A DNA stretch of 64,000 nt from contig JADJWI010000007.1 of NCBI GenBank assembly GCA_016716435.1, positions 172,764-236,763 on the forward strand. Direction: 5' to 3'. This document shows, one piece after another, positions 1 through 9,003 of this stretch; within the stretch, counting starts at the first letter, position 1, and every line of letters begins with the position of its first letter. The position numbers and the translations under genes are program-made. Source of the stretch: Acidobacteriota bacterium (GTDB taxonomy: Bacteria > Acidobacteriota > Blastocatellia > Pyrinomonadales > Pyrinomonadaceae). The notes beneath the pieces were generated by a model that was not told where the DNA came from, did not search any database, and worked only from the letters and a program-made list of their open reading frames with translations.

Positions 1-1
1 C

Positions 2-400
2 CCCTACACGCTGACGCACATGCTCCACGGGGTCTTGTGCTTCTGGCTGATAACGCTGATGCTACCTAAGTTGCCGGTTCGCCGGCAATTTTTTTTGGCT
101 GTTCTTTTTGCGTGCGGTTGGGAAGTGGTCGAAAACTCGTCGTTTGTGATCGACCGTTACCGGATGGTCACGGCCTCGGCCGATTACGTCGGCGATGCGG
201 TCGTGAATTCCTTTGTCGATATTCTGGCGTGTGGTGCGGGGTTCTTCTTCGCCCGGGCGGTTGGGTTCGGCTTCTCGTTCGCCGTGTTCGTTGCCGTCGA
301 GATACTGATGATCTTTTGGATCAAAGACAATCTTCTCTTGAATATCCTAATGATCGTCTATCCGCTCGATGGCGTTAAGACCTGGCAGGTCGGCCTCTAA
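2..400 (+). CDS. DUF2585 family membrane protein, 5' partial
   Basis: The frame is open from base 2, reading PYTLTH just before the first Met at 20, so the gene runs in from outside the window. The remaining part (about 132 aa) has the DUF2585/UPF0314 hallmarks: a LTHMLHG start, WEVVENS, an IDRYR segment and DYVGDAVVNS followed by D, then two hydrophobic stretches towards the C-terminus. The family is a small multi-pass inner-membrane protein of unknown function; the conserved polar residues lie at the membrane face. It converges with the broken reductase-like gene, leaving only 27 bases between the two stop codons. The family assignment is from motif memory; no function is claimed. Confidence 0.75.
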   Translation, partial: PYTLTHMLHGVLCFWLITLMLPKLPVRRQFFLAVLFACGWEVVENSSFVIDRYRMVTASADYVGDAVVNSFVDILACGAGFFFARAVGFGFSFAVFVAVEILMIFWIKDNLLLNILMIVYPLDGVKTWQVGL

Positions 401-427
401 ACCGAAGTTCCCAAACAGAACGGCCGA

Positions 428-1220
428 CTATCTCTCCCCGCGGGCAGCTTCGACCTGCGTTTCGATCGCAACGGCGAGCTTTCGCGAACCCGGCTGGTCA
501 AATGTCTCGATCCAGCGAAGCGATTCATCCAAAACCCTTAGCTGATATTCGCGCCAGCCGGCCTGGCCCGCAACCGACCCGATCTCGCCTGTGTAGTAGG
601 CGACCCTCGGTGCCCGGACCTTCTCGGTCAGTTTCCGATCAACGGAAAGAAGCATTGTCGGGATGCCGCTCAGCCTCGATGCCGCGGGCGAGTACGCCGA
701 GCGTTTGATGGCAAAGCGGCGAAGCCGGAATAAGCAGAGCCGCCTGAACCTGATAACGATGGAGCCGTTCGGCAAGCCGCGGTGCCATTTCATCGGCGAC
801 CCGCACGGCGTTCGGTATCCACGGGCTGATGCTCCACCAGACCGGATTGAGGCTTCCGATGACGCTGTTCGCGTCGTATTCGTTCAGCCGGTCGATCGGT
901 ATCTGGGCATTACGGTCGAGCTGAACCGCCTTCGGGTCGTATCCCTTGGCCGCGAACCGCATATCCTCGGCCGCCACTTCCTTCGGAAATTCACGAAACT
1001 CAAGATCGCCGTCCTTTGCATCAAGGTCGAAAGGCTCCATGCCCTCGATGTATGCCCCGGCCGAGGAGATCAGCGCAAGATTGAGCATCGGCAGAGCCCT
1101 GCGGACCGGAACGAATGGTGCGGCCTGGTTCTCCACATACGTATAACCCCGGAGTTCCTCGTTGGGCGACCAGCGGGCGAACATCGATTCAAAAAAATCG
1201 GCGTTTTCAATGAGTTCCAT
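428..1220 (-). pseudogene. Glycine/sarcosine/betaine reductase component B-like protein, one frameshift
   Basis: Two overlapping minus-strand frames (1220 to about 676, then about 676 to 428) join into one protein of about 263 aa. The first frame reads VQLDRNAQIPIDRL and a SPLCHQTLGVLARGIEA block; the second continues as SGIPTMLLS, as expected for GrdB/PrdB-type reductase proteins. One extra base near 676 explains the break. In the catalytic UxxC/CxxC position of this family the sequence has S-P-L-C, so the usual selenocysteine or cysteine is replaced by serine and classical reductase activity is doubtful. It lies just downstream of the DUF4149-like gene (6-base gap). The shift may be a sequencing error, since the protein is otherwise well preserved on both sides. 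Confidence 0.7.
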
Positions 1221-1226
1221 ATTTTC

Positions 1227-1754
1227 CTAGACCTTAAAGTCCTTGAGCGGATCGAAATCGACCACGTTGTCTTTCTTTTTCGCGCTAAATTTTCGGTTGG
1301 CGATGATAAAAAACACTATCAAGGCCGCGGCCATCGCCGCCATCAGGACCCAGACCGAATATTCGTGCATCTGGTTGAACTGCACGCGGAGCGGGTCATC
1401 CGCGGCGACCTGATCGATCGGCTTGCCCATCTCGTTGCGAAGCAGGACGAGCCACCAGCCGATAACGAACTGCCCGATCGCTGTTGCGGCGGCCAGAACA
1501 AGAAGGACGATGCGTTCCGTCCAGAGCCAGAAGCGGTTGACCGTCGCCTGCCCGATCAGTGATGTTGCGAGCAGGATCAACGCGATCGCAAGTCCGCCGT
1601 AGTTGACTATCGCCAGCGTCCGGTTGACCATCGCCCCGGCAAGCTCACGTTCCGGCAGCACCGCGAATGCGCTCTGCGCGACAAAGATGAAAAACACCGC
1701 CGCACCAAGCCAGAGAGCGGTCAAAAGCAGGCGAATATCCGAGACGAACTTCAT
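1227..1754 (-). CDS. DUF4149-like small integral membrane protein
   Basis: A 175-aa protein with four predicted membrane segments (about residues 7-30, 48-68, 80-103 and 133-153) and a charged cytoplasmic tail (KFSAKKKDN). The LWLGAAVFF start followed by a second helix after NRTLAIVNYGG resembles the DUF4149/TMEM205-like family, whose members are four-helix membrane proteins of unknown role. It is the upstream partner of the reductase-like gene, with only six bases between them, so the two are probably co-transcribed. No enzymatic residues are recognisable. Family assignment is moderate; the topology is clear from the sequence. Confidence 0.7.
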   Translation of the reverse strand: MKFVSDIRLLLTALWLGAAVFFIFVAQSAFAVLPERELAGAMVNRTLAIVNYGGLAIALILLATSLIGQATVNRFWLWTERIVLLVLAAATAIGQFVIGWWLVLLRNEMGKPIDQVAADDPLRVQFNQMHEYSVWVLMAAMAAALIVFFIIANRKFSAKKKDNVVDFDPLKDFKV

Positions 1755-1826
1755 TCCATTAAACTAGCACAGCGAAACGGTATTATCTCGATTTTCCTTT
1801 GAAAGGGCAAAAGCCGTTCGCCGCTA

Positions 1827-2642
1827 TCAGAAAAGTCTTTTCAGATTCTCGGCCGCTTTTAACCCCATCAATTCGGCGGCCGAAACGTCGCCGAAATGAG
1901 CGGCCGCCTTTTTGTAGAAGGCCGTTCTCGCACGGAGCCCGAGCGATTTGCCGGCGGCGTATTTCAAACCAAAGTCCCGGCCTCCCTCGGCATTTGATGA
2001 GTGCTGGCGGTAAAGCACCGTCGGCTCGCTGATGTAGCCGATCTTGCCATGCTTTGCCGCGTTAACGGCGACCCAATGGTCGTGCATCATCTCGGGGAGA
2101 GCGAAAGGAAGTGCGGCACGGGCCGCCGCCCGATTGGCGAGGATGGTACAGCCCGTAACGACATTCTGCGCCAGCAGCCGTTTCCAATCCTGCGAGATCT
2201 CCGGCCGCAGCCGCTGATAATGCCAGAGCGAATCGTCGATGGCCTCAAGCGGCTCGTTCACAACCTTGAGATCGGTAAAAACGAGTAGCGGTGTGTTCGG
2301 GTCCGACGACCCCTCAAGCTTCTTTATCGCTTCAAGTGAACGCTCGATCTTATCCGGCAGCCAAACGTCGTCCTGGTCAGAGAACATAAAATACTGGCCG
2401 TCGCTCGCCGCAAGCAGCCGCATAAAAGATCGCCGGAGGCCGAGATTGCCGTCGTCGTCCCGAAGCAGCGTGACGCGGCCGTCCTCGCGGCAAAACTCCT
2501 CGGTAATCGAAACGCTTCGATCCGTCGAACCGTCGTCGCGGACAATTAGCCGAAACTCGGCAAAGCTCTGATCGAGTATCGACCGGACCTGTTCGCCAAG
2601 GTATCGCTCGCCGTTAAATGTTGACATCAGTATGTCGATCAT
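1827..2642 (-). CDS. Glycosyltransferase family 2 (rhamnosyltransferase-like)
   Basis: 271 aa with a complete GT-A fold signature. The N-terminus reads IDILMSTFNGERYL, the nucleotide-binding DDGS lies at residues 36-39, and the metal-binding DQDD at 89-92 within FSDQDDVWLP. These are typical of the family that transfers rhamnose or related deoxysugars during O-antigen or capsule synthesis. There are no membrane helices, so it is probably cytoplasmic or peripheral. It is divergent from the exopolysaccharide operon that starts at 2725, with an 82-bp shared upstream region, which suggests a role in the same surface polysaccharide. The exact sugar donor cannot be told from sequence. Confidence 0.85.
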   Translation of the reverse strand: MIDILMSTFNGERYLGEQVRSILDQSFAEFRLIVRDDGSTDRSVSITEEFCREDGRVTLLRDDDGNLGLRRSFMRLLAASDGQYFMFSDQDDVWLPDKIERSLEAIKKLEGSSDPNTPLLVFTDLKVVNEPLEAIDDSLWHYQRLRPEISQDWKRLLAQNVVTGCTILANRAAARAALPFALPEMMHDHWVAVNAAKHGKIGYISEPTVLYRQHSSNAEGGRDFGLKYAAGKSLGLRARTAFYKKAAAHFGDVSAAELMGLKAAENLKRLF

Positions 2643-2724
2643 CCGCCGTCAGGATATGCCAACAGGTTTCGGTTTCCCAAACTTTCGCGATACGATTCTT
2701 TTTTTGCCCTCGCTCGGCCATTCT

Positions 2725-3825
2725 ATGCGCATCGCTATACTCGGCACCCGCGGAATACCGGCAAACTATGGCGGCTTTGAGACATTTGCCGAGCAGCTTG
2801 CCACCCGGCTCGTCGCCCGCGGCCATGAGGTGACCGTCTATTGCCGTTCGCACCACGTTCCAAAAGCGATGAAGGAGCACCGCGGCGTACGCCTCGTCGT
2901 CCTCCCGACGCTCAAGCATAAATATCTGGACACGGTCGTGCACACCTATCTTTCGGTGATGCACGCGATCTTTCAGCGGTTCGATGCCGTTCTGATCTGC
3001 AATGCCGCAAACGCCATCTTCATCCCGAAATTGACGTGGACCGGAACTCCGGTCGCGATCAATGTCGATGGCCTTGAGCGGAAGCGGAAAAAGTGGAACA
3101 AGCTCGGGCAGCTTTACTATGCACTCGGCGAGCGGGCGTCGGTCTGGTTTGCGACCGAGGTCGTGACCGATGCGAAGGCGATCTACGATTATTACCTCGC
3201 CGAATACGGCGTTGATTCGACGATGATCGCTTATGGAGCCGACGTCGAGCGAAAGCTGGACGAATACGCGATCAGCGAGTTTGGCGTCGAGCCCGAGGAT
3301 TACTTTCTCTATGTCTCGCGGCTTGAGCCTGAGAACAACGCGGCGATGGTGATCGAGGCATTTCGACGGACCGAGACTGAGCGAAAGCTTGTCATTGTCG
3401 GCGATGCGCCCTATGCCGAGGACTACAAAAAGCACCTTCGCGAACTCGCCGCCGACGACCCGCGGATCATCTTCACCGGTTTCGTTTTTGGTTCGGGCTA
3501 CAAATCCCTCCAGCAAAACGCCTACGTTTACATCCACGCGACCGAGGTCGGCGGAACGCACCCGGCGTTGATCGAGGCGATGGGATACGGAAACTGCGTT
3601 CTTGCATATTCGACGGTTGAGAATATTGAGGTCGTCGGCGACGCGGCTTTGACCTTCAGCACTCTCGATGAGCTTTCGGAACGAATCAGCGAACTCGACG
3701 CCGATGCTGCAAAGGCCGCGGAGTACAGGGCAAAGGCGCAGCAACGCGTCGAGGCCGCATATAGCTGGGACTCGATCACCGACCGTTACGAAGCACTCTT
3801 CGAAAAGCTCGCCGTGAGGAAATGA
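2725..3825 (+). CDS. DUF1972 / GT4 family glycosyltransferase
   Basis: 366 aa from the ATG at 2725; an earlier in-frame ATG at 2632 would overlap the divergent gene and adds an unconserved tail, so it was rejected. The protein opens MRIAILGTRGIPANYGGFET, the DUF1972 signature seen in WsaF/rhamnosyltransferase-like GT-B enzymes. The C-terminal half has the GT4 donor-binding segment with SRLEPENN, and EVGGTHPALIEAM near residues 272-284. It is the first gene of the operon and overlaps the next by four bases (ATGA), implying translational coupling. It likely adds a sugar to a lipid-linked exopolysaccharide or O-antigen intermediate on the cytoplasmic side. Confidence 0.88.
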   Translation: MRIAILGTRGIPANYGGFETFAEQLATRLVARGHEVTVYCRSHHVPKAMKEHRGVRLVVLPTLKHKYLDTVVHTYLSVMHAIFQRFDAVLICNAANAIFIPKLTWTGTPVAINVDGLERKRKKWNKLGQLYYALGERASVWFATEVVTDAKAIYDYYLAEYGVDSTMIAYGADVERKLDEYAISEFGVEPEDYFLYVSRLEPENNAAMVIEAFRRTETERKLVIVGDAPYAEDYKKHLRELAADDPRIIFTGFVFGSGYKSLQQNAYVYIHATEVGGTHPALIEAMGYGNCVLAYSTVENIEVVGDAALTFSTLDELSERISELDADAAKAAEYRAKAQQRVEAAYSWDSITDRYEALFEKLAVRK

Positions 3826-5477
3826 TCAGCCGGATAAAAAAGGCTTTGCGGACCATTCGGCGGGAAGGTATCTCGGCCGGCTATTCGGCCTTTCTCCGGC
3901 AGATCGACAAGGGCCGCCGCGACCGCGAATACCGTGGCTGGGCCGAGCGGTACGACACGCTCGACGATGCTGGCCGCGAACGGCTTCGCAAGATCGCCGC
4001 CGAACTGGACGCCCCGCCGCTGATCTCCGTGCTTATGCCGGTCTATAACGTCGAGGAGCGTTTTCTGCGCGAGGCGATCGGCTCCGTTCGGGCTCAGATC
4101 TACGAAAATTGGGAGCTTTGCATCGCCGATGACGCTTCGACCGAGCCGCACGTTCGCCGGGTTCTCGAAGAGCTTGCCGCACAGGATGCCCGCATTCGCG
4201 TCGCCTTTCGCGAAAAGAATGGCCACATTTCCGCTGCTTCGAACACGGCGCTAGAAATGGTCCGCGGCGATTTCACCGCCTTGATGGACCACGACGACCT
4301 TCTCGCTGAGGACGCTCTTTTGCAGGCGGCACGCGTCATCACCTCGCGGCCCGATGCAAACCTGATCTATAGCGACGAGGACAAGATCGACTCAAACGGC
4401 GTGCGGTTCCAGCCGATGTTCAAGCCCGACTGGAGCCCCGAGCTGATGCGTTCGCTCAATCTGATCACGCACCTATGCGTCTTTCGGACCGAGGTCCTGC
4501 GGGCGATCGGCGGCTTTCGCACGGGGTTTGAGGGTAGCCAGGATTACGACCTCTCGCTCCGCTTTATTGACAGCATCTCGCCCGCAACCATCGTCCACAT
4601 CCCGCATGTGCTTTATCATTGGCGGGCGATCCCGGGTTCGGTCGCGCTCGATAGCGGCGAGAAGACCTATGCCCACGAGCGGGCGCGAACCGCGCTGACC
4701 GAGCACTATCGGCGCAGCGGCATCGCGGCCCGTGCCGTCCGCGGCCGCGGCGAGCTGCACCGGCCGGAGTTCCTCGGCGAGCCGCCGAGGGTTTCGGTAA
4801 TCCATTGGGGTGAAGGAAAATCTGAGATCGACCTCCGAGGCGCTCATGAGGTTCGCGAAACGGCCGGCAACGTCGCTGCGATTGCCCGCGAAGCCGCCGA
4901 TGCCTCGGGAGAAGTTCTGGTGTTTCTGCACCGCAATACCGACAAGCTTTCGCGGGACGGTTTTAGCGAACTCGCCTTTCGGGCGGCGATCGGCGGCGTC
5001 GGCTGCGTCGGGCCGAAGTTGCTCGACGCCAACGGACGGATCGCGGACGCGGGCTTTGCGTTCGGGATAATGAACGGCATCGGCCGGCCGCATCGCGGCT
5101 TGCGGCGAGATGACCTCGGGCCGTTCGTCGGCCTGGCGGTTGACCGTAATGTTCTTGCCGTTTCATTGGTGGCGATGGCGGTCGAGCGGAAGGCATTCAT
5201 TGAAGCTGGCGGATTCGACGAGAGTCTTGGCGACCAGTTCGCTGCGGGCATCGACCTTTGCCTGCGGCTTCACGAAGCGGGAAAGCGAAACGTCTGGACG
5301 CCCTGGGCCGAGGCGACGTCTGCCGTTGCGTCGAATGAGCTCGATGAAACCGTGATCAACGAACTCCGTGCCCGATGGCAGAAGTATTTTGAACGCGATC
5401 CGTATTACAATCCGAACCTGACGGCCGAAGGCGAAGATCTGCGGTTTGCCGTGCCGCCGCGAATATCGAGATATTGA
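3822..5477 (+). CDS. Two-module glycosyltransferase family 2
   Basis: 551 aa. A basic N-terminal helix is followed by a first GT2 domain from about residue 66 (ISVLMPVYNVEE, ADDAST, and the metal site MDHDDLL near 156, then YSDEDKID). A second, more divergent GT2-like module occupies the C-terminal part (about 330-540), with VLVFLHRN and AGIDLCLRLHEAG. This tandem layout is typical of O-antigen/exopolysaccharide glycosyltransferases that build chains or add two sugars. The start overlaps the DUF1972 gene by four bases. The second module lacks an obvious DxD, so it may be structural. Confidence 0.85.
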   Translation: MISRIKKALRTIRREGISAGYSAFLRQIDKGRRDREYRGWAERYDTLDDAGRERLRKIAAELDAPPLISVLMPVYNVEERFLREAIGSVRAQIYENWELCIADDASTEPHVRRVLEELAAQDARIRVAFREKNGHISAASNTALEMVRGDFTALMDHDDLLAEDALLQAARVITSRPDANLIYSDEDKIDSNGVRFQPMFKPDWSPELMRSLNLITHLCVFRTEVLRAIGGFRTGFEGSQDYDLSLRFIDSISPATIVHIPHVLYHWRAIPGSVALDSGEKTYAHERARTALTEHYRRSGIAARAVRGRGELHRPEFLGEPPRVSVIHWGEGKSEIDLRGAHEVRETAGNVAAIAREAADASGEVLVFLHRNTDKLSRDGFSELAFRAAIGGVGCVGPKLLDANGRIADAGFAFGIMNGIGRPHRGLRRDDLGPFVGLAVDRNVLAVSLVAMAVERKAFIEAGGFDESLGDQFAAGIDLCLRLHEAGKRNVWTPWAEATSAVASNELDETVINELRARWQKYFERDPYYNPNLTAEGEDLRFAVPPRISRY

Positions 5478-5543
5478 AGAGATAAGAAGACGCTGAAAGA
5501 GGAAACAACGACAACCGAAACGCCCCGGAAAGTTCCGGCATTT

Positions 5544-7001
5544 GTGATGCCGCTTGTCACCGTGCTCATCGGTGCGGCCGATGCCGCCTTGGCCGGCGGA
5601 GCTCTTATTGCCGCTTTCGTTGTTCGCGAAGGTGCGCCCGTTCTCTCGGAAACGGCCTGGGCCTGGTCGCAGGAGTTCGTGCCCTACGCCGGCGTTTTTT
5701 GGTTTGCGATGTTCGTCCGCGTCGCGCTTCTTGCCTACGAGGGCGTCTATCGGTTCAAGGGCGCGTTTTCGTATTCGCGGGAGGCGGCAAAGGTCGTCAA
5801 GGCCGTCGCCGTCGGGTCGCTGCTGATCGTCGCCTGGGCGTTCCTTTTCCGCGGTGGCTATGCCTTTCGTGAGTTCTCGTATTCGAGGGCCGTTTTTCTG
5901 CTTGACTTCGCTATCGCCCTTGCGCTTTTTACCGCGTTCCATTTGCTCATTCGCTGGGCACAGGCGACGATCAGAAGCCGCGGTGTGAACCTGCTTCCGA
6001 CGCTGATCGTCGGAATGAATGCCGAGACCGCAAATACCATCGCCGAACTCCGCGATCGGCTCGGGCTCGGTTATCGGGTCGCAGGCGTTGTTGCGACCGA
6101 AGAGACGGCTGAATGCGAGTTCGCCGGAGTCCCGATCGTCGGCAGCTTTGATGATCTGCCCGAGCTCATTCGCCGCTACGGCATTCAGGAAGTGATCATC
6201 ACCGAGCCCGCCATTGGCAGCGAGCGGCTGTTTGATTCGATGATGGAGGTCGGCCGCGACCACCGCGTTGAGTTTCGGTTTGCTCCGAAGCTTTTCGACC
6301 TTCTTCCGCAGAAAACAGCGGTCGAGCAGATCGGCGTTTTGCCGATGGTCCGGCTATTTCGCGAGCCTCTCTCAGATGCCGGAAGGCTGGTCAAACGCGT
6401 ATCGGACATCATTATCTCACTCGCCGCGATCGTCGTTCTCTCGCCGGTTCTCGCCTTCGTCGCCCTTGCCGTCCGGCGAAGCTCGAGCGGGCCGATATTC
6501 TTCCGCCAAGAGCGCGTCGGGATGGACGGCCGCGTGTTTCTTTGCTTAAAGTTTCGGACGATGTTTGCCGATTCTGATGAAGAGATCCACCGCGAGGCCT
6601 ACCGCAAGAACATTTCCGGCGAGGCGGCGGGCGAGGTCTTTGGCAAGGTCGCGAATGATCCGCGGATCACACCTGCAGGCCGTTCGATAAGGCGTTGGAG
6701 CCTCGATGAATTGCCGCAGCTTTTCAACGTGGTCCGCGGCGAGATGAGCATCGTCGGGCCGCGGCCGCCGATACCCTACGAGGTCGAGGAATACGACATC
6801 CGCCACCGCAAACGGCTCGATATGAAGCCGGGCATCACCGGGCTCTGGCAGGTCTCCGGCCGCAATCGGCTGACCTTTGAAGAAATGGTGGCGCTTGATA
6901 TTTTCTACATCGAGAACTGGTCGGTCTGGCTCGACCTGAAGATAATATTCCTGACGCTGCCGGCCATTTTCCGCGGCGACGGCGAGCGAACCGAGCAATG
7001 A
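5544..7001 (+). CDS. Undecaprenyl-phosphate sugar phosphotransferase (WbaP/WcaJ-like)
   Basis: 485 aa; initiates polysaccharide repeat-unit synthesis by moving a sugar-1-phosphate to undecaprenyl phosphate. The N-terminal third has four to five membrane helices, then a nucleotide-binding-like domain (LPTLIVGMN near residue 151). A further membrane segment near 283 precedes the bacterial sugar transferase domain, with FRQERVG, LKFRTM, DELPQLFNV, MSIVGPRPP and KPGITGLWQVSGR. The GTG at 5544 is followed directly by ATG at 5547. The frame stays open upstream to a stop at 5475 (LKEETTTETPRKVPAF), so a longer, unusually started N-terminus is possible. It overlaps prmC by four bases. Confidence 0.9.
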   Translation: MMPLVTVLIGAADAALAGGALIAAFVVREGAPVLSETAWAWSQEFVPYAGVFWFAMFVRVALLAYEGVYRFKGAFSYSREAAKVVKAVAVGSLLIVAWAFLFRGGYAFREFSYSRAVFLLDFAIALALFTAFHLLIRWAQATIRSRGVNLLPTLIVGMNAETANTIAELRDRLGLGYRVAGVVATEETAECEFAGVPIVGSFDDLPELIRRYGIQEVIITEPAIGSERLFDSMMEVGRDHRVEFRFAPKLFDLLPQKTAVEQIGVLPMVRLFREPLSDAGRLVKRVSDIIISLAAIVVLSPVLAFVALAVRRSSSGPIFFRQERVGMDGRVFLCLKFRTMFADSDEEIHREAYRKNISGEAAGEVFGKVANDPRITPAGRSIRRWSLDELPQLFNVVRGEMSIVGPRPPIPYEVEEYDIRHRKRLDMKPGITGLWQVSGRNRLTFEEMVALDIFYIENWSVWLDLKIIFLTLPAIFRGDGERTEQ

Positions 7002-7864
7002 ACATTGCTGACGCGATAAATTCTGCTACCGAAAAACTGCATGCCGCGGGGACGCCCGAACCTGCCCGCGACACCAAGGTCCTGCTCGCGGAAACGCTCG
7101 GGCGAGAGAAGACGTTCCTGATCGCCTATCCCGAATTTGAGCTTCCGGCGGAAGATGCGGAGCGGTTTGCCCTTGTGATCGAACGCCGGGCCGGCCGCGA
7201 GCCGCTTCAGCATATTCTCGGGCGGCAGGAGTTTTACGGCCGCGATTTCCGCGTCTCGCGCGACGTTCTCATCCCGCGGCCTGAGACCGAAGCTCTTGTC
7301 GAACTCGCGGTAGAGTACCTCGCCGCCGTTCCCGAGCCCCGGTTTCTCGATATTGGCACAGGTTCCGGTTGCATCGCCATTTCCATCGCGGCCGAGGTTC
7401 CCGCGGCAAACGGAGTTGCGACCGACATCTCGCCAAAGGCTCTCGATATCGCACGCGAAAATGCCGATAAGCACGGCGTTGCTGATCGAATTCAGTTCAT
7501 CGAGGCAAGCCTTTTCGGACCGGCCGGCGACGAAGAATTCGAGCTTATCGCGGCCAATCCGCCATATATTTCCGAGGTCGAACATCGCGGCCTTGAGCCC
7601 GAGGTTCGCGACTTCGAACCGCGAGCTGCGCTCACCGATGAAGGCGATGGGCTTGCCATCATTCGTGCGATCATCAAGGGCTCGCCGCGGTACTTGAAAC
7701 CGGGCGGAAAGCTCCTTATAGAGATCGGGTCTGGGCAATCGGGGGCCGTCGCGGCGATGATCGATCACTCGATTTGGCAGGCCTCGAACATTCACAAAGA
7801 CCTTCAAGGCATTCCACGCGTTCTTGAAGCGGACAAGCGAGCAGACGAAAGCCAAGAACTGTAA
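6998..7864 (+). CDS. prmC: Peptide chain release factor N5-glutamine methyltransferase
   Basis: 288 aa, the normal length. PrmC (HemK) methylates the glutamine of the GGQ motif in release factors 1 and 2. The SAM-binding motif DIGTGSGCIAIS lies near residue 117 and the catalytic NPPY at 187-190, followed by ISEVE. The N-terminal helical domain with RREPLQHILGRQEFYG is the release-factor binding part. It overlaps the sugar transferase by ATGA and is the last gene of the exopolysaccharide operon, an unusual place since prmC often follows prfA. No terminator was seen directly after it. Confidence 0.95.
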   Translation: MNIADAINSATEKLHAAGTPEPARDTKVLLAETLGREKTFLIAYPEFELPAEDAERFALVIERRAGREPLQHILGRQEFYGRDFRVSRDVLIPRPETEALVELAVEYLAAVPEPRFLDIGTGSGCIAISIAAEVPAANGVATDISPKALDIARENADKHGVADRIQFIEASLFGPAGDEEFELIAANPPYISEVEHRGLEPEVRDFEPRAALTDEGDGLAIIRAIIKGSPRYLKPGGKLLIEIGSGQSGAVAAMIDHSIWQASNIHKDLQGIPRVLEADKRADESQEL

Positions 7865-7873
7865 CCCTTTTAC

Positions 7874-7903
7874 TTGCCTTTTTTCACGACTTGTGATTAA
7901 TAT
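7874..7903 (+). promoter_or_regulatory. Possible sigma-70 promoter for the 62-aa membrane protein
   Basis: TTGCCT at 7874-7879 and TAATAT at 7898-7903 are separated by 18 bases, in the gap after prmC and about 130 bases upstream of the small gene at 8034. The -10 is near consensus and the -35 fair. Confidence 0.4.
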
Positions 7904-8033
7904 TAGGCAGTTCCTCAGACATAAGTTGCGGGCTTCGCGGCCTGTATTTCCGAAGCCTCAACTCTTGATCGAAGACCACACGTCGATCATGTTCGAGAGA
8001 GGCCTGACAGATCCTTACTTGGAGGTTACGAAG

Positions 8034-8222
8034 ATGCTTTATGTACTCTTAGCGGTAGTTTCACTTTTGATCGCCGCCGGTTCGCTTTATCAGTACGTTC
8101 AAACGGCTAGCACGCTCTACATCGTCCTGACCTTTGTATTTCTTATTGCCGGGGTCGTTCTCGGTGCAGTTTATTTCTCGGGCCGCGTTAACAAGACCGA
8201 GGATATTCACATCACAGAATAG
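8034..8222 (+). CDS. Small two-helix membrane protein
   Basis: 62 aa, starting at the ATG at 8034, which has a strong ribosome site GGAGG at 8021-8025, eight bases upstream. The longer in-frame start at 7824 runs antisense-like through prmC and was rejected. The protein consists of two hydrophobic helices (about residues 2-20 and 27-49) joined by the polar YVQTAS turn, and ends in a charged tail (RVNKTEDIHITE). I do not recognise the family; it looks like a conserved small inner-membrane protein. It is followed by a clear hairpin terminator at 8256-8284, so it is probably monocistronic. Confidence 0.7.
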   Translation: MLYVLLAVVSLLIAAGSLYQYVQTASTLYIVLTFVFLIAGVVLGAVYFSGRVNKTEDIHITE

Positions 8223-8255
8223 CGACCGCGGGTTCGCACGGCGGATAAACCGGAA

Positions 8256-8284
8256 TGGCAGGCGTTTTTTGTTCGCGCCTGCCA
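8256..8284 (+). terminator. Rho-independent terminator-like hairpin
   Basis: TGGCAGGCG (8256-8264) pairs perfectly with CGCCTGCCA (8276-8284). The loop holds six T residues and the stem is followed by TTTGAATTTTC. It sits 33 bases after the stop of the 62-aa membrane protein. Confidence 0.7.
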
Positions 8285-8340
8285 TTTGAATTTTCAGCGG
8301 GTGCCAACGAGGTCGTTTCCGTGAGCTTGAGCGTGGAATG

Positions 8341-8368
8341 TTGACAAAAAGGTAAGGATTAGTAAACT
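8341..8368 (+). promoter_or_regulatory. Sigma-70-type promoter for the NifU-like gene
   Basis: A perfect -35 TTGACA at 8341-8346 is followed after 16 bases by TAAACT at 8363-8368. Transcription would start about 20 bases before the ATG at 8395. Confidence 0.6.
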
Positions 8369-8394
8369 TGTATTTGAGACGTATTTAATAAGCA

Positions 8395-8961
8395 ATGCCA
8401 AAGATCGCCGACATACAGGAAACACCGAACCCAAACGCCGTAAAGTTCATTTTGAAGGAACCGGTCTCATACGGCACTTCGCATTCGTTCAAGAATGCCG
8501 AAGTGGCCAAGGACGACCAGTTTGCCGCCTCCATTTTCGAGGTCGGCAACGTCGTCTCGGTCTTCTACATGGACAAGATGGTGACCGTCGAAAAGACCGA
8601 CGATGCCGAGTGGGACGAAATTCTTCCGGAGCTCGCGGTTCCGATCCGTGCGGCCGAACCGGTCGCGAATGGGAGCGGAAACGGCAGTGCCGCCAAGGCA
8701 GTTGGCGGTGCGATCGCGGCTGCGCTTGACGACGATCCGGTGATCCGTGAGATCGACGCGCTGCTTGATGACCGCATTCGGCCCTATCTTGCAAGCGATG
8801 GCGGCTGGCTTGAGATCATAGGGCTTGAGGAATCAACCCTCAAGATCCGCTATCAGGGAGCCTGCGGAAGCTGCCCGAGTTCGCTGACCGGCACGCTTAT
8901 GGCGATCGAGAATATGATCCGCGAAGAGATCGACCCGAACATCGATGTTGTCGCCGTTTAG
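8395..8961 (+). CDS. NifU-family Fe-S cluster scaffold/carrier (Nfu type)
   Basis: 188 aa with the eukaryotic/NfuA-like two-domain layout. Residues about 6-95 form an Nfu N-terminal domain (IQETPNPNAVKFIL). A variable Gly/Ala-rich linker follows, then a NifU C-terminal domain from about 120. The cluster-binding CGSC is at residues 157-160 within YQGACGSCPSS, and GTLMAIENMIREEI is typical. It probably carries or assembles 4Fe-4S clusters for apo-enzymes in the cytoplasm. It has its own promoter (8341-8368) and is followed by another promoter, so it is likely a single-gene unit. Confidence 0.9.
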   Translation: MPKIADIQETPNPNAVKFILKEPVSYGTSHSFKNAEVAKDDQFAASIFEVGNVVSVFYMDKMVTVEKTDDAEWDEILPELAVPIRAAEPVANGSGNGSAAKAVGGAIAAALDDDPVIREIDALLDDRIRPYLASDGGWLEIIGLEESTLKIRYQGACGSCPSSLTGTLMAIENMIREEIDPNIDVVAV

Positions 8962-9003
8962 ACCGGGCAAATCTCTCCCAAGTCATTTCGTTTCAATAAT
9001 TTC

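Noticed and set aside
639..1220. Selenocysteine insertion in the reductase-like gene
   Set aside because: The catalytic position is a normal serine codon and no in-frame TGA or SECIS-like hairpin was found there.
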